Assembly (NCBI GenBank): GCA_937872895.1
Contig: CALMUP010000016.1
Span: forward strand, 1 to 64,000
DNA length: 64,000 nt
Direction of reading: 5' to 3'
Origin: an uncultured Verrucomicrobiota bacterium
Lineage (GTDB): Bacteria > Verrucomicrobiota > Kiritimatiellia > CAIVKH01
The notes under the pieces are model-generated. The model worked only from the letters and a program-made list of their open reading frames with translations, did not search any database and was not told the DNA's origin. Positions 38,199 to 46,819 of the stretch are shown piece after piece (the first letter of the stretch is position 1; every line of letters begins with the position of its first letter). Position numbers and translations under genes: made by a program.

Positions 38199-39170
38199 AT
38201 GCGCACGCCCGCCCTGCCGACGCGGCTCCTGCTCGCGGCCCTTACCTGCCTGCTGCTCGCCACCGCATGCGGACGTCACGACGCACCGCCCCCCTCGCCC
38301 GCGTCCGCCGCCTGGCCCCCCTTCGATGCCGCCGCCGCATGGGACGACCTCGAGAACCTCGTCGCCCTCGGCCCGCGCCCGAACGGATCCCCCGGCCACC
38401 GGCACGCCATCCGCTACCTGACCAGCCGCCTCCGCAGCTCCGGCCTCGAACCGGAGATCTCCACCTTCACCAACCGCTATGGTAGCGGCGACGTGGTCTT
38501 CCACACCATCAGCGCCACCCTTACCGGCCGCACCGACCGCATCCTGCTGCTGACCACCCACTACGACAGCCGCGCCACCACCGATCCCGAAGCCGTCTAT
38601 GCCAACTCCGCCTCCAGCGGTGCCGCCGTGCTGCTGGAAATCGCCCGCGTCCTCGCCGCCGCACACGACCCCAACGGCCCGGAAGTCCGTTTCGTGTTCT
38701 TCGACGGCATGGAGCCCATCGTCCGCCACGGCATCGCCGACGGCCTGCAGGGCAGCAAACACCTCGCCCGCACCCTCGATGCCGAAGGCAAGCTCCGTCG
38801 CGTCGCCGCCCTGATCAACCTCGATCTCGTCGGCGACCGCGACCTCACCTTCACCCTCCCGAAAAACGTATCCACCTCGCTGCGCAAACAACTGCTCGAC
38901 GCCGCCCGCTCCGAAAATGTCCGCGAACGGTTCAAGCTGGTCCCGGTGGAAATCGGCGACGACCACGATCCGTTCCATGAACACGGCGTCCCGGCCATCA
39001 CCCTGATCGACTTCGAATACGGCAGTGCCCCCGGCCGCAACGACTACTGGCGCACCCCGCAGGACACCCTCGACAAGCTGGACCGGACCAGCCTCGATAT
39101 CACCGGACGCGTGACATTGCGCCTCGTTCGTGCTCTAGTGTCCCCCGATTTCCACGGAGAAACCCCATGA
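38199..39170 (+). CDS. M28-like lipoprotein with altered active site
   Basis: 323 residues. A lipoprotein signal with lipobox LATAC puts Cys24 at the mature N-terminus. The M28 (glutaminyl-cyclase/aminopeptidase) fold is clear, with metal ligands His121 (TTHYDSR), Glu172, Asp209 (NLDLVGD) and His256 (DDHDPFH). Two key residues differ: the bridging Asp expected in AND-type motifs is Ser137 (YANSASSG), and the general-base Glu of the FFDGEE-type motif is Met171 (FFDGMEP). Catalysis is probably lost or changed. It overlaps the Anbu-like gene by ATGA. Confidence 0.85.
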   Translation: MRTPALPTRLLLAALTCLLLATACGRHDAPPPSPASAAWPPFDAAAAWDDLENLVALGPRPNGSPGHRHAIRYLTSRLRSSGLEPEISTFTNRYGSGDVVFHTISATLTGRTDRILLLTTHYDSRATTDPEAVYANSASSGAAVLLEIARVLAAAHDPNGPEVRFVFFDGMEPIVRHGIADGLQGSKHLARTLDAEGKLRRVAALINLDLVGDRDLTFTLPKNVSTSLRKQLLDAARSENVRERFKLVPVEIGDDHDPFHEHGVPAITLIDFEYGSAPGRNDYWRTPQDTLDKLDRTSLDITGRVTLRLVRALVSPDFHGETP

Positions 39171-39892
39171 CATTCTGCCTCGGCATGCGTGTGAAAGAAG
39201 GACTGGTCGGCATCGCGGACACCCGCGTCACCTCCGGCAGCGAATGCATCGTTGCCCGCAAGATCGTCACCTACCAGCGCGACCGCCAATCCATGTTCCT
39301 GATGACCTCCGGTCTGCGCTCGGTCCGCGACAAGGCCCTGACCTACTTCGAGGAACTGTGGGACGAGAAGGCCGGCGAGTTCGACCGGCTGTTCAAGGCG
39401 GTGAACGGCTTCGCCGCCCAGGTCCGCCGCGTGGCCAAGGAGGACAAGGAGGCGCTCGCCGAGAGCGGCCTGCACTTCAACATCCACACCCTGATCGGCG
39501 GCCAGATGGCCAACGACCACGAGCACAAGCTCTACATGCTGTACCCGCAGGGCAACTGGGTCGAGGTCGGCGTGGGCACGCCCTACTACATCATCGGCGC
39601 GACCGGCTACGGCAAACCCGTGCTCGACCGCACGCTGAAGTTCGAGGACTCGATGCGCCACGCCCTCAAGGTCGGCTCGCTCGCCTTCGACTCGACCCGG
39701 ATCAGCGCCGCCGATGTGGATTTCCCGATCGATGTCGTCCTGTACCGGCACGACAGCTTCAACCTGATCGAGCACCGCTACGAGAAGGAGGACCTGGCCG
39801 ACAAGACGAGCTGGTGGCAGGAACGCTTGCGCAAATCGGTCAGCGAACTCCCGTCCGAATGGATGGAGACGATCTTCACGAAACGGCCGTAA
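39167..39892 (+). CDS. Anbu-like proteasome-type protease
   Basis: 241 residues. The start MTFCLGMRVKEGLVGIADTR is that of the Anbu branch of N-terminal-nucleophile peptidases, where Thr2 becomes the nucleophile after Met removal. The beta-alpha-alpha-beta core continues with ARKIVTY and SGLRSVRD. The usual Anbu partners (circularly permuted ATP-grasp, alpha-E, transglutaminase-like protein) are absent here. Its 4-base overlap with the M28-like lipoprotein gene suggests coordinated synthesis. Confidence 0.85.
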   Translation: MTFCLGMRVKEGLVGIADTRVTSGSECIVARKIVTYQRDRQSMFLMTSGLRSVRDKALTYFEELWDEKAGEFDRLFKAVNGFAAQVRRVAKEDKEALAESGLHFNIHTLIGGQMANDHEHKLYMLYPQGNWVEVGVGTPYYIIGATGYGKPVLDRTLKFEDSMRHALKVGSLAFDSTRISAADVDFPIDVVLYRHDSFNLIEHRYEKEDLADKTSWWQERLRKSVSELPSEWMETIFTKRP

Positions 39893-40016
39893 CCGACGAC
39901 TAATCCATGAAGCCTGACGGCCTCACGACAAACAAAGCACGTTCGTTTGTAGTGACGCCGTAAGGCGTTCAACCCATGACGCTGGTTGATTAATCCCGAA
40001 AACCGGAGTTTATCGA

Positions 40017-40094
40017 CCGCAGATTACGCGGATGGCACCGTGGGGGAAATGTTCCAACCCAAACGTATCCGCGTACATCAGCGTTATCCGCGGT
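40017..40094. repeat. Degenerate intergenic hairpin repeat
   Basis: CCGCAGATTACGCGGAT (40017-40033) pairs loosely with ATCCGCGTACATCAGCG and ATCCGCGGT (40067-40094). This resembles the CCGCAGATTACGCGGAT-type repeats common between genes in environmental genomes. The rest of 39893-40113 shows no gene. Confidence 0.45.
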
Positions 40095-40113
40095 TTCAAC
40101 ATCTGAATTCGGG

Positions 40114-40563
40114 TTAATGATCCTCGCAGGTACACGCATACTCTTTGAACGAACAGCCGTCGCAGATGTGCGAAATGTATTGTACTCGAGCATTCACCGG
40201 CTTGGCATCCGCCATTGATCGGATCTGCACCACCAGCGTGTAGCCTTCGGGCTGCGGCAGAGGTTTTTCGGACACCAACGTTTCGCCTTCCCGCACCAAT
40301 GTGATTTCCGTGCGTCCCGTTCCAAGTTGGGCGAATAACGTGACGAGCCGTTCGCCGATATCCCCGGACGTCCCGGCTTCGGCGAGAAATGAAACGGCGA
40401 CTTTTCCGTCGTCCCGGATGACCAACTCCGCACGGTCGGGATCCGTTCCAATCAATTTACCGCCATTTGGTCCGGCCTCGAGTTTTGCCTGCGCGAGTAC
40501 GGCAAGTCCGGCCCACAAGGCCAGTGTAAACGTAATGATCTGAGTCGTTGATGTCATGCGCAT
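40114..40563 (-). CDS. Exported protein of the efflux operon with Cys/His tail
   Basis: 149 residues with a signal peptide (about 1-26). LEAGPNGGKLIGTDPDRAEL followed by VIRDDGKVAVSFLAEAG resembles the small N-terminal domain found on some heavy-metal RND adaptor proteins. The C-terminus HICDGCSFKEYACTCEDH has four Cys and two His and should bind metal. The ATG follows AAGGAA at proper spacing. It is the last gene of the minus-strand RND operon, 23 bases after the pump gene. Confidence 0.65.
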   Translation of the reverse strand: MRMTSTTQIITFTLALWAGLAVLAQAKLEAGPNGGKLIGTDPDRAELVIRDDGKVAVSFLAEAGTSGDIGERLVTLFAQLGTGRTEITLVREGETLVSEKPLPQPEGYTLVVQIRSMADAKPVNARVQYISHICDGCSFKEYACTCEDH

Positions 40564-40586
40564 GGTGGTGTTTCCTTTCAGGTTAT

Positions 40587-43500
40587 TTAGTTACGTGAAC
40601 GTTTCTCCGCCGCAGTTTCCATCCAGTCATACAACACAGGCAGAATAATCAGCGTGAGAAACGTTGCGGTCAGCACACCGCCGATGACCACGGTGGCAAG
40701 CGGACGCTGCACCTCGGCGCCCGGCCCCGAGGCGATGGCCATCGGGACAAAACCAATCGCCGTGGTCAACGCCGTCATCAACTTGGGCCGCAGACGCGTA
40801 AGGGTTCCGTCGATCACCGCCAAACGAATCCCCAACCCCTGGGCGCGCAGTTGATTGATGAAGCTGATCAGCATGATGCCGTTGAGTACGGCGATGCCGC
40901 TCAGGGCAATAAAACCAACTCCGGCGGAAATCGTAAACGGCATACCGCGCAGCGACAGGGCAAACACCCCGCCGGTGACGGCAAGTGGAATGCAGACAAA
41001 AATCAGCGCGGCCTGGCGCAATGATTGAAAACTCATAAACAGCAATATGAAAATCAGGACCAACGCCGTCGGCACGACAATCGCCAACCGCTGTTTGGCC
41101 CGGATCATGTTTTCAAACTGCCCGCCAAATTCGAAGTAGTACCCATCCGGAAGCGATAATTTTTCACGCAACACCGCATCCGCCTCTTTCACAAATCCCG
41201 CCGTGTCCCGGCCGCGCAGATTGACCAGCACGGTGACGCGCCGTTGGCTGTCCTCGCGATTGATCGTGCCGACCTCCTCCACCACCCCGATCTCCGCAAT
41301 CTCACTCAACGGGATGAATCCGCCATCATGCAACTGCACGGGAAGATCGCCGAATGCGCGAAACTGCTGCCGCTGCGACTCGTCAAGCCGCACCACAATG
41401 TCAAAACGCCGGTTGCCATCGACCAACCGTCCGGCAGTTTCGCCGCCCAAGGCGTGCGCGACCAAACGGTTCACCTCGTCCGCATGAATATTCAACCGGC
41501 TCATCGCCTCGCGCCGGGGCGTGATCTCGATCATCGGCTGACGGCCCATGGCATCAAATTCAATATCACTGCCCGGAGCAAGGCCGGCGAGCAGTTCGCG
41601 CGCGGCGAAGGCGATGCTTTCGAGTTCGCGAAAATCGTCGCCGAAAATGTTCAGCACCAAATCGGCGCGGGCGCCGGCCATGATTTCACTGAAGCGCAGT
41701 TGAATCGGCTGGGTAAACAGCAGAGCCTGGCCGGGTGCATGCTGGGACAACGTTGCGCGCATTGCATCGATCAATTCGTTTTTCGTCACCGGTTGTCCGT
41801 CGCGTTGACGCCATTCGTGGCGCGGTGCCAGCATCACATAGGTGTCAGCCACGTTGGGTCCCATCGGATCGGTGGCGATCTCCGCCGTGCCAATGCGACT
41901 GAACAGATGGGTGATCTCCGGAAATTCCCGACGCAAGAGACGCTCCGATTTTTTCTGCAATTCCAGCGATGCCTCCAGTCCCACACTGGTGCTGCGGATC
42001 AACTGAATGGATATGGCGCCTTCATCCAATTGCGGAATAAATTCCGATCCAAGCCGGTTGAAGATCACGACCGACCACGCCACCAGTGCGATCGCGCCGA
42101 CGAGCAGCAACCAGCGCAGGCGCAAGGCCACCGCGAGCAACGGCGTGTAGATCGCCTTGAACATGCGGACCAGCACGTTGTCGTTTTCGGCAATTTTCCC
42201 CCGCAACAAAAATGAGCAAAGTACCGGCATCAAGGTGAGGGCCAGCACCAAGGCGCCGACAAGGCATAACATGACCGTTATCGCCATTGGTTTGAACATT
42301 TTACCCTCAATACCGGCCAGACTCAGGATCGGCACGTACACCACGGTGATAATCAACACGCCGAAGAACATCGGATTGGCGACCTCCTTCGCGGCACTTA
42401 ACACCGTTTCCATCCGCTCGCGTGCGCTCAAGATCCCGCCGGTGATCCGCTGGCGTTCACCGAGGCGTCGCACGATATTTTCCACCATCACCACCGCGCC
42501 ATCAATGATCAGTCCAAAATCGATGGCGCCCAGGCTCATCAGGTTCCCGGTCATGCGGCAGGCCACCATGCCGGACATGGCGAACAGAAAAGAAAGCGGG
42601 ATGGCCAGCGAGACGATCAACGCCGCCCGGATATTGCCCAGCAACAGCAACAGGATGAAGGCGACGAGAACGGCGCCATGAAACAAATTGTCTTTTACGG
42701 TCTGAATGGTCTGATTCACCAGTTCGGCCCGGTCGTACACATGATGAATCACGAACCCGTGCGGAAGTTTGGCCTGTATGGTCTCCAACCGCGCACGGAC
42801 TGCGCGCGCCACTTCACGGGTATTTTCATCGGCCATCATGATGGCGCCGCCCAGCACCGCCTCCTCGCCGTCGAATGTCGAGGCCCCGGTGCGGATGGCA
42901 TGCCCGATGGTCACTTCCGCAAGGTCACGAATGAGCACCGGACGTACTCCGGCGGCGAGGTTGACCGTCAACCCCCCAATGTCGGCCATCGTATGCACGC
43001 GGGTGTTGGCCCGGATGATCACGTTTTCCCTTCCGATTTCGACCAACCCGCCGCCGACATTCGATGCGTTCATTCGGATCACATCGGCGATGTCTTCAAA
43101 GCCCACACCCGCAGCCATCAGTTTCGCCGGATCGGGTGTGATGACGATCTGCTTTTCGTATCCGCCCGATGTGTTGACCTCGGCCAGTCCGGGCGTATTG
43201 CGCAGCATCGGCTTGATGATGGTTTCCTGAACCAGCGAAAGTTCAAGCAAGGCGGCAAACGTGTCGGACGGACGGTTGGTGGCATCCTCGGCATATTCGA
43301 TCACGTAAAAATAGATGTCACCCAGTCCGGTGCTGATGGGCGCCAGTTGCGGTGACAATCCCTCCGGCAATTCATCCCTCGCATTGTTCAATCGCTCGGA
43401 CACCAGTTGGCGGGCGAGAAACCCATCCATGCCGTCGTCAAACGTCATGGTCACTTGCGAGAGCCCGAATTTCGACAGTGAGCGCAACTCCGCCATGCCC

Positions 43501-43730
43501 GGCAGCCCGGCCATCGCCGCCTCGATCGGAAACGTGACCATCCGTTCGATTTCTTCCGGCGCGAGCGCCGGCACCTCCGTGTTCACCCGCACCTGAACAT
43601 TGGTGATGTCCGGCACGGCATCAACCGGCAACTGCAGAGCGGACCACAACCCGGCGAATATCAGGGCCGCCGTGGCCAGCAAAACCAGCACGCGCTGGCG
43701 GAGAGAGAACTCAATGATGGTGTTCAACAT
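40587..43730 (-). CDS. Heavy-metal efflux RND pump (CusA/CzcA family)
   Basis: 1047 residues from the ATG at 43730, which has AAGGAA upstream. Twelve membrane helices and two large periplasmic loops are expected. The family motif in helix 4 is visible (AIDFGLIIDGAVVMVEN). It is a proton-driven exporter of metal cations from periplasm or cytoplasm to the outer membrane channel. Cu/Ag or Zn/Co/Cd specificity is not decided by the motifs I can see. Composition is less GC-rich than the neighbouring chromosome. Confidence 0.93.
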   Translation of the reverse strand: MLNTIIEFSLRQRVLVLLATAALIFAGLWSALQLPVDAVPDITNVQVRVNTEVPALAPEEIERMVTFPIEAAMAGLPGMAELRSLSKFGLSQVTMTFDDGMDGFLARQLVSERLNNARDELPEGLSPQLAPISTGLGDIYFYVIEYAEDATNRPSDTFAALLELSLVQETIIKPMLRNTPGLAEVNTSGGYEKQIVITPDPAKLMAAGVGFEDIADVIRMNASNVGGGLVEIGRENVIIRANTRVHTMADIGGLTVNLAAGVRPVLIRDLAEVTIGHAIRTGASTFDGEEAVLGGAIMMADENTREVARAVRARLETIQAKLPHGFVIHHVYDRAELVNQTIQTVKDNLFHGAVLVAFILLLLLGNIRAALIVSLAIPLSFLFAMSGMVACRMTGNLMSLGAIDFGLIIDGAVVMVENIVRRLGERQRITGGILSARERMETVLSAAKEVANPMFFGVLIITVVYVPILSLAGIEGKMFKPMAITVMLCLVGALVLALTLMPVLCSFLLRGKIAENDNVLVRMFKAIYTPLLAVALRLRWLLLVGAIALVAWSVVIFNRLGSEFIPQLDEGAISIQLIRSTSVGLEASLELQKKSERLLRREFPEITHLFSRIGTAEIATDPMGPNVADTYVMLAPRHEWRQRDGQPVTKNELIDAMRATLSQHAPGQALLFTQPIQLRFSEIMAGARADLVLNIFGDDFRELESIAFAARELLAGLAPGSDIEFDAMGRQPMIEITPRREAMSRLNIHADEVNRLVAHALGGETAGRLVDGNRRFDIVVRLDESQRQQFRAFGDLPVQLHDGGFIPLSEIAEIGVVEEVGTINREDSQRRVTVLVNLRGRDTAGFVKEADAVLREKLSLPDGYYFEFGGQFENMIRAKQRLAIVVPTALVLIFILLFMSFQSLRQAALIFVCIPLAVTGGVFALSLRGMPFTISAGVGFIALSGIAVLNGIMLISFINQLRAQGLGIRLAVIDGTLTRLRPKLMTALTTAIGFVPMAIASGPGAEVQRPLATVVIGGVLTATFLTLIILPVLYDWMETAAEKRSRN

Positions 43731-43740
43731 GGCGTGTTCC

Positions 43741-44154
43741 TTAGTGACCGTCCGCGCAACCGCGTCCGCCGTTGACCGCCTGCAGTTCAATCATCCACAA
43801 ATCATACGCGCCGCCGACCACCAATTCATCGCCCTCCAGCAAGCCATCGATGATTTCGACGCGGCCATCCGCGCGGGTGCCGGTCTTTACCGCGACCCGC
43901 ACATACGCCGCGCCATTGAGGGTGTAGACAAAGTCCCCGCGCACGGTTTCCACCAATGCGGATTCAGTGATGAACAACGCGGACTCGTTGCCGGAGGTTT
44001 CGACTGTTTCGACCTCCAGACCCACGGCCACCTTGGCCGCTTCATTCAGTGTAATGCCGCGTCCAGCCCGGAACGACCAGGGCTCGTCGGACGCCATCAA
44101 GGAAGCAACAGCAGACAAGGCGAAAATCACGGCTACATTCGACAAACGTTTCAT
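43741..44154 (-). CDS. Shortened RND adaptor (membrane-proximal domain only)
   Basis: 137 residues with a signal peptide (about 1-22). The body, SALVETVRGDFVYTLNGAAY followed by VRVAVKTGTRADGRVEIIDG and LLEGDELVVGGAYDL, is the membrane-proximal part of CusB/CzcB adaptors. The alpha-hairpin, lipoyl and barrel-sandwich parts are missing. Normal adaptors are about 350-450 residues. It overlaps the outer-membrane gene by 4 bases. A second small protein of the operon (40114) may supply another part. The His-terminated C-terminus (CADGH) may bind metal. Confidence 0.75.
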   Translation of the reverse strand: MKRLSNVAVIFALSAVASLMASDEPWSFRAGRGITLNEAAKVAVGLEVETVETSGNESALFITESALVETVRGDFVYTLNGAAYVRVAVKTGTRADGRVEIIDGLLEGDELVVGGAYDLWMIELQAVNGGRGCADGH

Positions 44155-45407
44155 GGTAACTCTCCGGTATGGATGATGGTCTGCAGCGCCGCGACTTCTT
44201 CATGAAGGGCGGCCAAGGTTTCGTAGCGGACGCGCATGGCGGCCAGATAGGCATGGTACAAATCAACGCACAGGCTGGTGGAAACCGCGCCGGCAAGAAA
44301 CTGACTCAGCGCCAGTTCCGCCGTGTTGCGCAGGTCCGCCACATGCGCCTCGGTGTAGTGGTCAAGCACACGTCGATGATGATGCATCGCGTGTTCGATA
44401 CGATCCAGTTCGGTAGTGAGTTCCCTGATCGCCTGTTGGTACGCCGCGTCGGCCTCCAGACGCCGGGCCGCCGCCTGCCGCACGTCCCCTTGCCCGCGAT
44501 TCCACACCGGCAACGGAAGCGCGATCGCGACACCAATGGTGTGCTCAGCCGCTTCGACCGACTCAAGGGCGTAGTACGGACCCGCCGCGATATCCGGACG
44601 ATACGCCAGACGCGTCGCCTCCATTTCCAACCGCGCCTGCTCTTGCGCCATGAGGTGGTTCCTTAAGGCCGGGTTTTCGGATACGAAGTCTTGTGTGTCG
44701 TTGGTAACGATCTCCGCCAACGGGACCGGCGCTATGGAAAGCTTCTCCGTCAACGGCCAACCCACCTCGGCCCGCAACCGCGCGCCCAACGCATCGGTTT
44801 CGCGTCGAATGTCCAGCATCTCGCGTTGCATCTCCACCATCGCGGACGCGATCAGTTTTTGATCAAGCAGTTGAGGGTTTCCCGCCGGCAAACGTTGAAG
44901 AAATCCTTGCAGGGCTTGGTCGAGTCCGGCAACCGCACCCTCCACCTGTGTTACCCATTCCGTTTTAACCGACCACGCACCAGCCAGCCCCCGCACACGA
45001 CCAGCCAGCATACGACGGAACACATCACGCTCGGCTTCGGCCATCAGGACCTGGTTGTCGGCCAAAGCCTGACGGGTGGCAGCCTTGCCTGGGTATTCCA
45101 ACGGCTGCATAAGCGCCACGGAAAACTCAAACCCGTTATCGCCGGAAGCGTCGTCGCGCTTATGCCCAAGCTCTCCGGACAATTCGGGGTTGGGCCATCG
45201 TCCCGCCGCATCGCGGCCCGCCGAAGCCCCGTCGATTCGGGCCTTCATGGCAAGCATTTCCGGGTGGTTTTCAAGCGCCATGACGACCAACTGGTCCACC
45301 GTGACCAGTTGAGGTGCCGGGGATACGACGGAATCAGCCGGTGCTGCGCCCGAATTGTTGAGGACTACCAAGGCAAGAAACAGAAAGAGATTGTGTAATT
45401 TGACCAT
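44151..45407 (-). CDS. Outer-membrane efflux protein (TolC/CusC type)
   Basis: 418 residues from the ATG at 45407; the longer frame lacks a signal peptide. A signal peptide ends near GAAPAD. The two alpha-helical repeats of an OEP protein are evident (MALENHPEMLAMKARIDGAS and VAIALPLPVWNRGQGDVRQA). It makes the trimeric exit duct for the RND pump. It overlaps the adaptor gene by 4 bases. Confidence 0.9.
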   Translation of the reverse strand: MVKLHNLFLFLALVVLNNSGAAPADSVVSPAPQLVTVDQLVVMALENHPEMLAMKARIDGASAGRDAAGRWPNPELSGELGHKRDDASGDNGFEFSVALMQPLEYPGKAATRQALADNQVLMAEAERDVFRRMLAGRVRGLAGAWSVKTEWVTQVEGAVAGLDQALQGFLQRLPAGNPQLLDQKLIASAMVEMQREMLDIRRETDALGARLRAEVGWPLTEKLSIAPVPLAEIVTNDTQDFVSENPALRNHLMAQEQARLEMEATRLAYRPDIAAGPYYALESVEAAEHTIGVAIALPLPVWNRGQGDVRQAAARRLEADAAYQQAIRELTTELDRIEHAMHHHRRVLDHYTEAHVADLRNTAELALSQFLAGAVSTSLCVDLYHAYLAAMRVRYETLAALHEEVAALQTIIHTGELP

Positions 45408-45507
45408 GAAATGAAACCCCGATTGATACTTGGCAACAAACAGTTGCCGGAAGAACGATGAGTGAACGCAGCGGAAAACGCGGCCGGACGGCCGCACGGC
45501 GTCATCG

Positions 45508-45855
45508 TTACATCTGGGGAGGTTGATCGATCCCAAACACCGGTCCATCGGACGAGGCGAAGTGGATCACGGGCAAACCCGACTCTGGGCGGGGCGGGAA
45601 GAAGGTGTGTGCCGATTCTGTTGCGGCCATGGGAACGTGCGTGCATCCGGTGTGGTGGCAGCAACAATGGGATTCGCCGGAGTGTTCGTCGTCCACCGGC
45701 GTGGTATCATGCCCACAGTCCGACGCTGGACAGGCCTGAGGTGCTGTCTCGGCGGGCCCACACGCATGCACACTCATCGCACCCAACGCGACGAGCATCA
45801 GCATGGTGACCAAAAAGCGGGTGATGGTTCGAACCGACAACATGGGGGAATTCAT
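45508..45855 (-). CDS. Exported Cys/His-rich metal-binding protein
   Basis: 115 residues from the ATG at 45855, which has GGAAAGG 8 bases upstream. A signal peptide (about 1-30, ending SVHACG) precedes a mature chain with DCGHDTTPVDDEHSGESHCC and CHHTGCTHV, i.e. many Cys and His. A long frame to 46083 adds an implausible leader. It is the first gene of the metal efflux operon and sits directly under the tandem repeat at 45856-45901. A periplasmic metal sensor or buffer is likely. Confidence 0.7.
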   Translation of the reverse strand: MNSPMLSVRTITRFLVTMLMLVALGAMSVHACGPAETAPQACPASDCGHDTTPVDDEHSGESHCCCHHTGCTHVPMAATESAHTFFPPRPESGLPVIHFASSDGPVFGIDQPPQM

Positions 45856-45901
45856 AGTGACAACCTTTCCGATTGTCAAGTGACAACCTTTCCGATTGTC
45901 A
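45856..45901 (-). promoter_or_regulatory. Tandem 23-bp inverted-repeat element at the efflux operon start
   Basis: Two perfect 23-base copies (45856-45878, 45879-45901) abut the ATG. Each contains TGACAA-N9-TTGTCA on the minus strand, and the Shine-Dalgarno GGAAAGG lies inside the proximal copy. Candidate binding site of a metal-responsive repressor, or a translational control hairpin. The rest of 45902-46079 shows nothing further. Confidence 0.6.
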
Positions 45902-46079
45902 ACCACTCGCAACCGGTTCGCCAGCCGCCGGTGAGTCCCAAGGGGACCCCATTCGCTAGCTCGGCACAGCGTGCCGGGATGTAGAAGTCGCGATAGAAAG
46001 AACAAGATCCCCATCAAGAAAATTTCAACGGGGCTCCCATCGTATTCTTTTACTTCTTCCGCGGGACTTCGTCCCGGGC

Positions 46080-46604
46080 TCACGACTCCGGTTGTGGCAC
46101 GCTTATGATTTTGTTGGTGTCAAATCCCAACTCGCCGACCATCGCGATGATCTCGTCGTAGTGCGCGGGATTCATCCTGGGCGTGCGCGACATGATCCAC
46201 AGGTATTTCTTGTCGTCGGTCGCCACCGCGGTGGACTGGTAATCCTCGTCGAGGTAGATCACCAGGTACGGGAACCGGAACGGCCAGATGAACTGGATGC
46301 GCCACTCCGCGAAGGTCTCCTTGTCGTGCACGAAGGCCTTGTTGGTCATCGTCTTCTTCGGGCCGTCGAACGAGCCCTTGCGGAACGTGTAGGTGGTGGG
46401 GATGTTGCCTTCCTCGTCGAGCGTGTAGGTCTCGATGGCGTGGTAGATGTCCTTCTCGAACGGCGTCAGGATGCCCGCCACGACGTACCAGTCCCCCATG
46501 AACCGGGGCAGATCCACCTTCGGAACGGTCGGCGGAGGCTTCACGGTCGCACACCCGGTCAACGCCGCCATCAAGCCCGACACCATGATTCGTATCATCT
46601 TCAT
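46080..46604 (-). CDS. blc: Lipocalin-type lipoprotein (Blc-like)
   Basis: 174 residues. A lipobox (AALTGC) gives an N-terminal lipidated Cys. The lipocalin start LPRFMGDWYVVAGI contains the GxW motif, and the C-terminal region TDDKKYLWIMSRTP matches Blc. It would hold fatty acids or lysophospholipids at the outer membrane. Confidence 0.9.
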   Translation of the reverse strand: MKMIRIMVSGLMAALTGCATVKPPPTVPKVDLPRFMGDWYVVAGILTPFEKDIYHAIETYTLDEEGNIPTTYTFRKGSFDGPKKTMTNKAFVHDKETFAEWRIQFIWPFRFPYLVIYLDEDYQSTAVATDDKKYLWIMSRTPRMNPAHYDEIIAMVGELGFDTNKIISVPQPES

Positions 46605-46661
46605 GTGGCCAATTTACGCCATGACGGCCATTGCGCAAGGGTGTATCGCAGGACTTTGCCG

Positions 46662-46690
46662 TTGTCGCATGCCTCCGCGAGGTATATAAC
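46662..46690 (+). promoter_or_regulatory. tRNA promoter
   Basis: TTGTCG (46662-46667), 17 bases, TATAAC (46685-46690), 20 bases before the tRNA. Confidence 0.6.
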
Positions 46691-46710
46691 CCAGCCCACA
46701 ACCTACTGCC

Positions 46711-46784
46711 GGGCCTGTAGCTCAGTTGGTCAGAGCAGGGGACTCATAATCCCTTGGTCGGGGGTTCAAGTCCCTCCGGGCCCA
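46711..46784 (+). tRNA. tRNA with anticodon CAT, probably tRNA-Ile2
   Basis: The cloverleaf folds completely: acceptor GGGCCTG/CGGGCCC, D-arm GCTC/GAGC, anticodon stem GGGGA/TCCCT with loop CTCATAA, T-arm GGGGG/CCCTC. Discriminator A. Bases around the variable loop (CTTGGTCG) resemble the E. coli minor isoleucine tRNA, whose C34 becomes lysidine by TilS, more than elongator Met. Elongator tRNA-Met remains possible. CCA is not encoded. Confidence 0.9.
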
Positions 46785-46819
46785 CATGATTTAATACCGC
46801 CGACCAGGAGCGCCGGACC

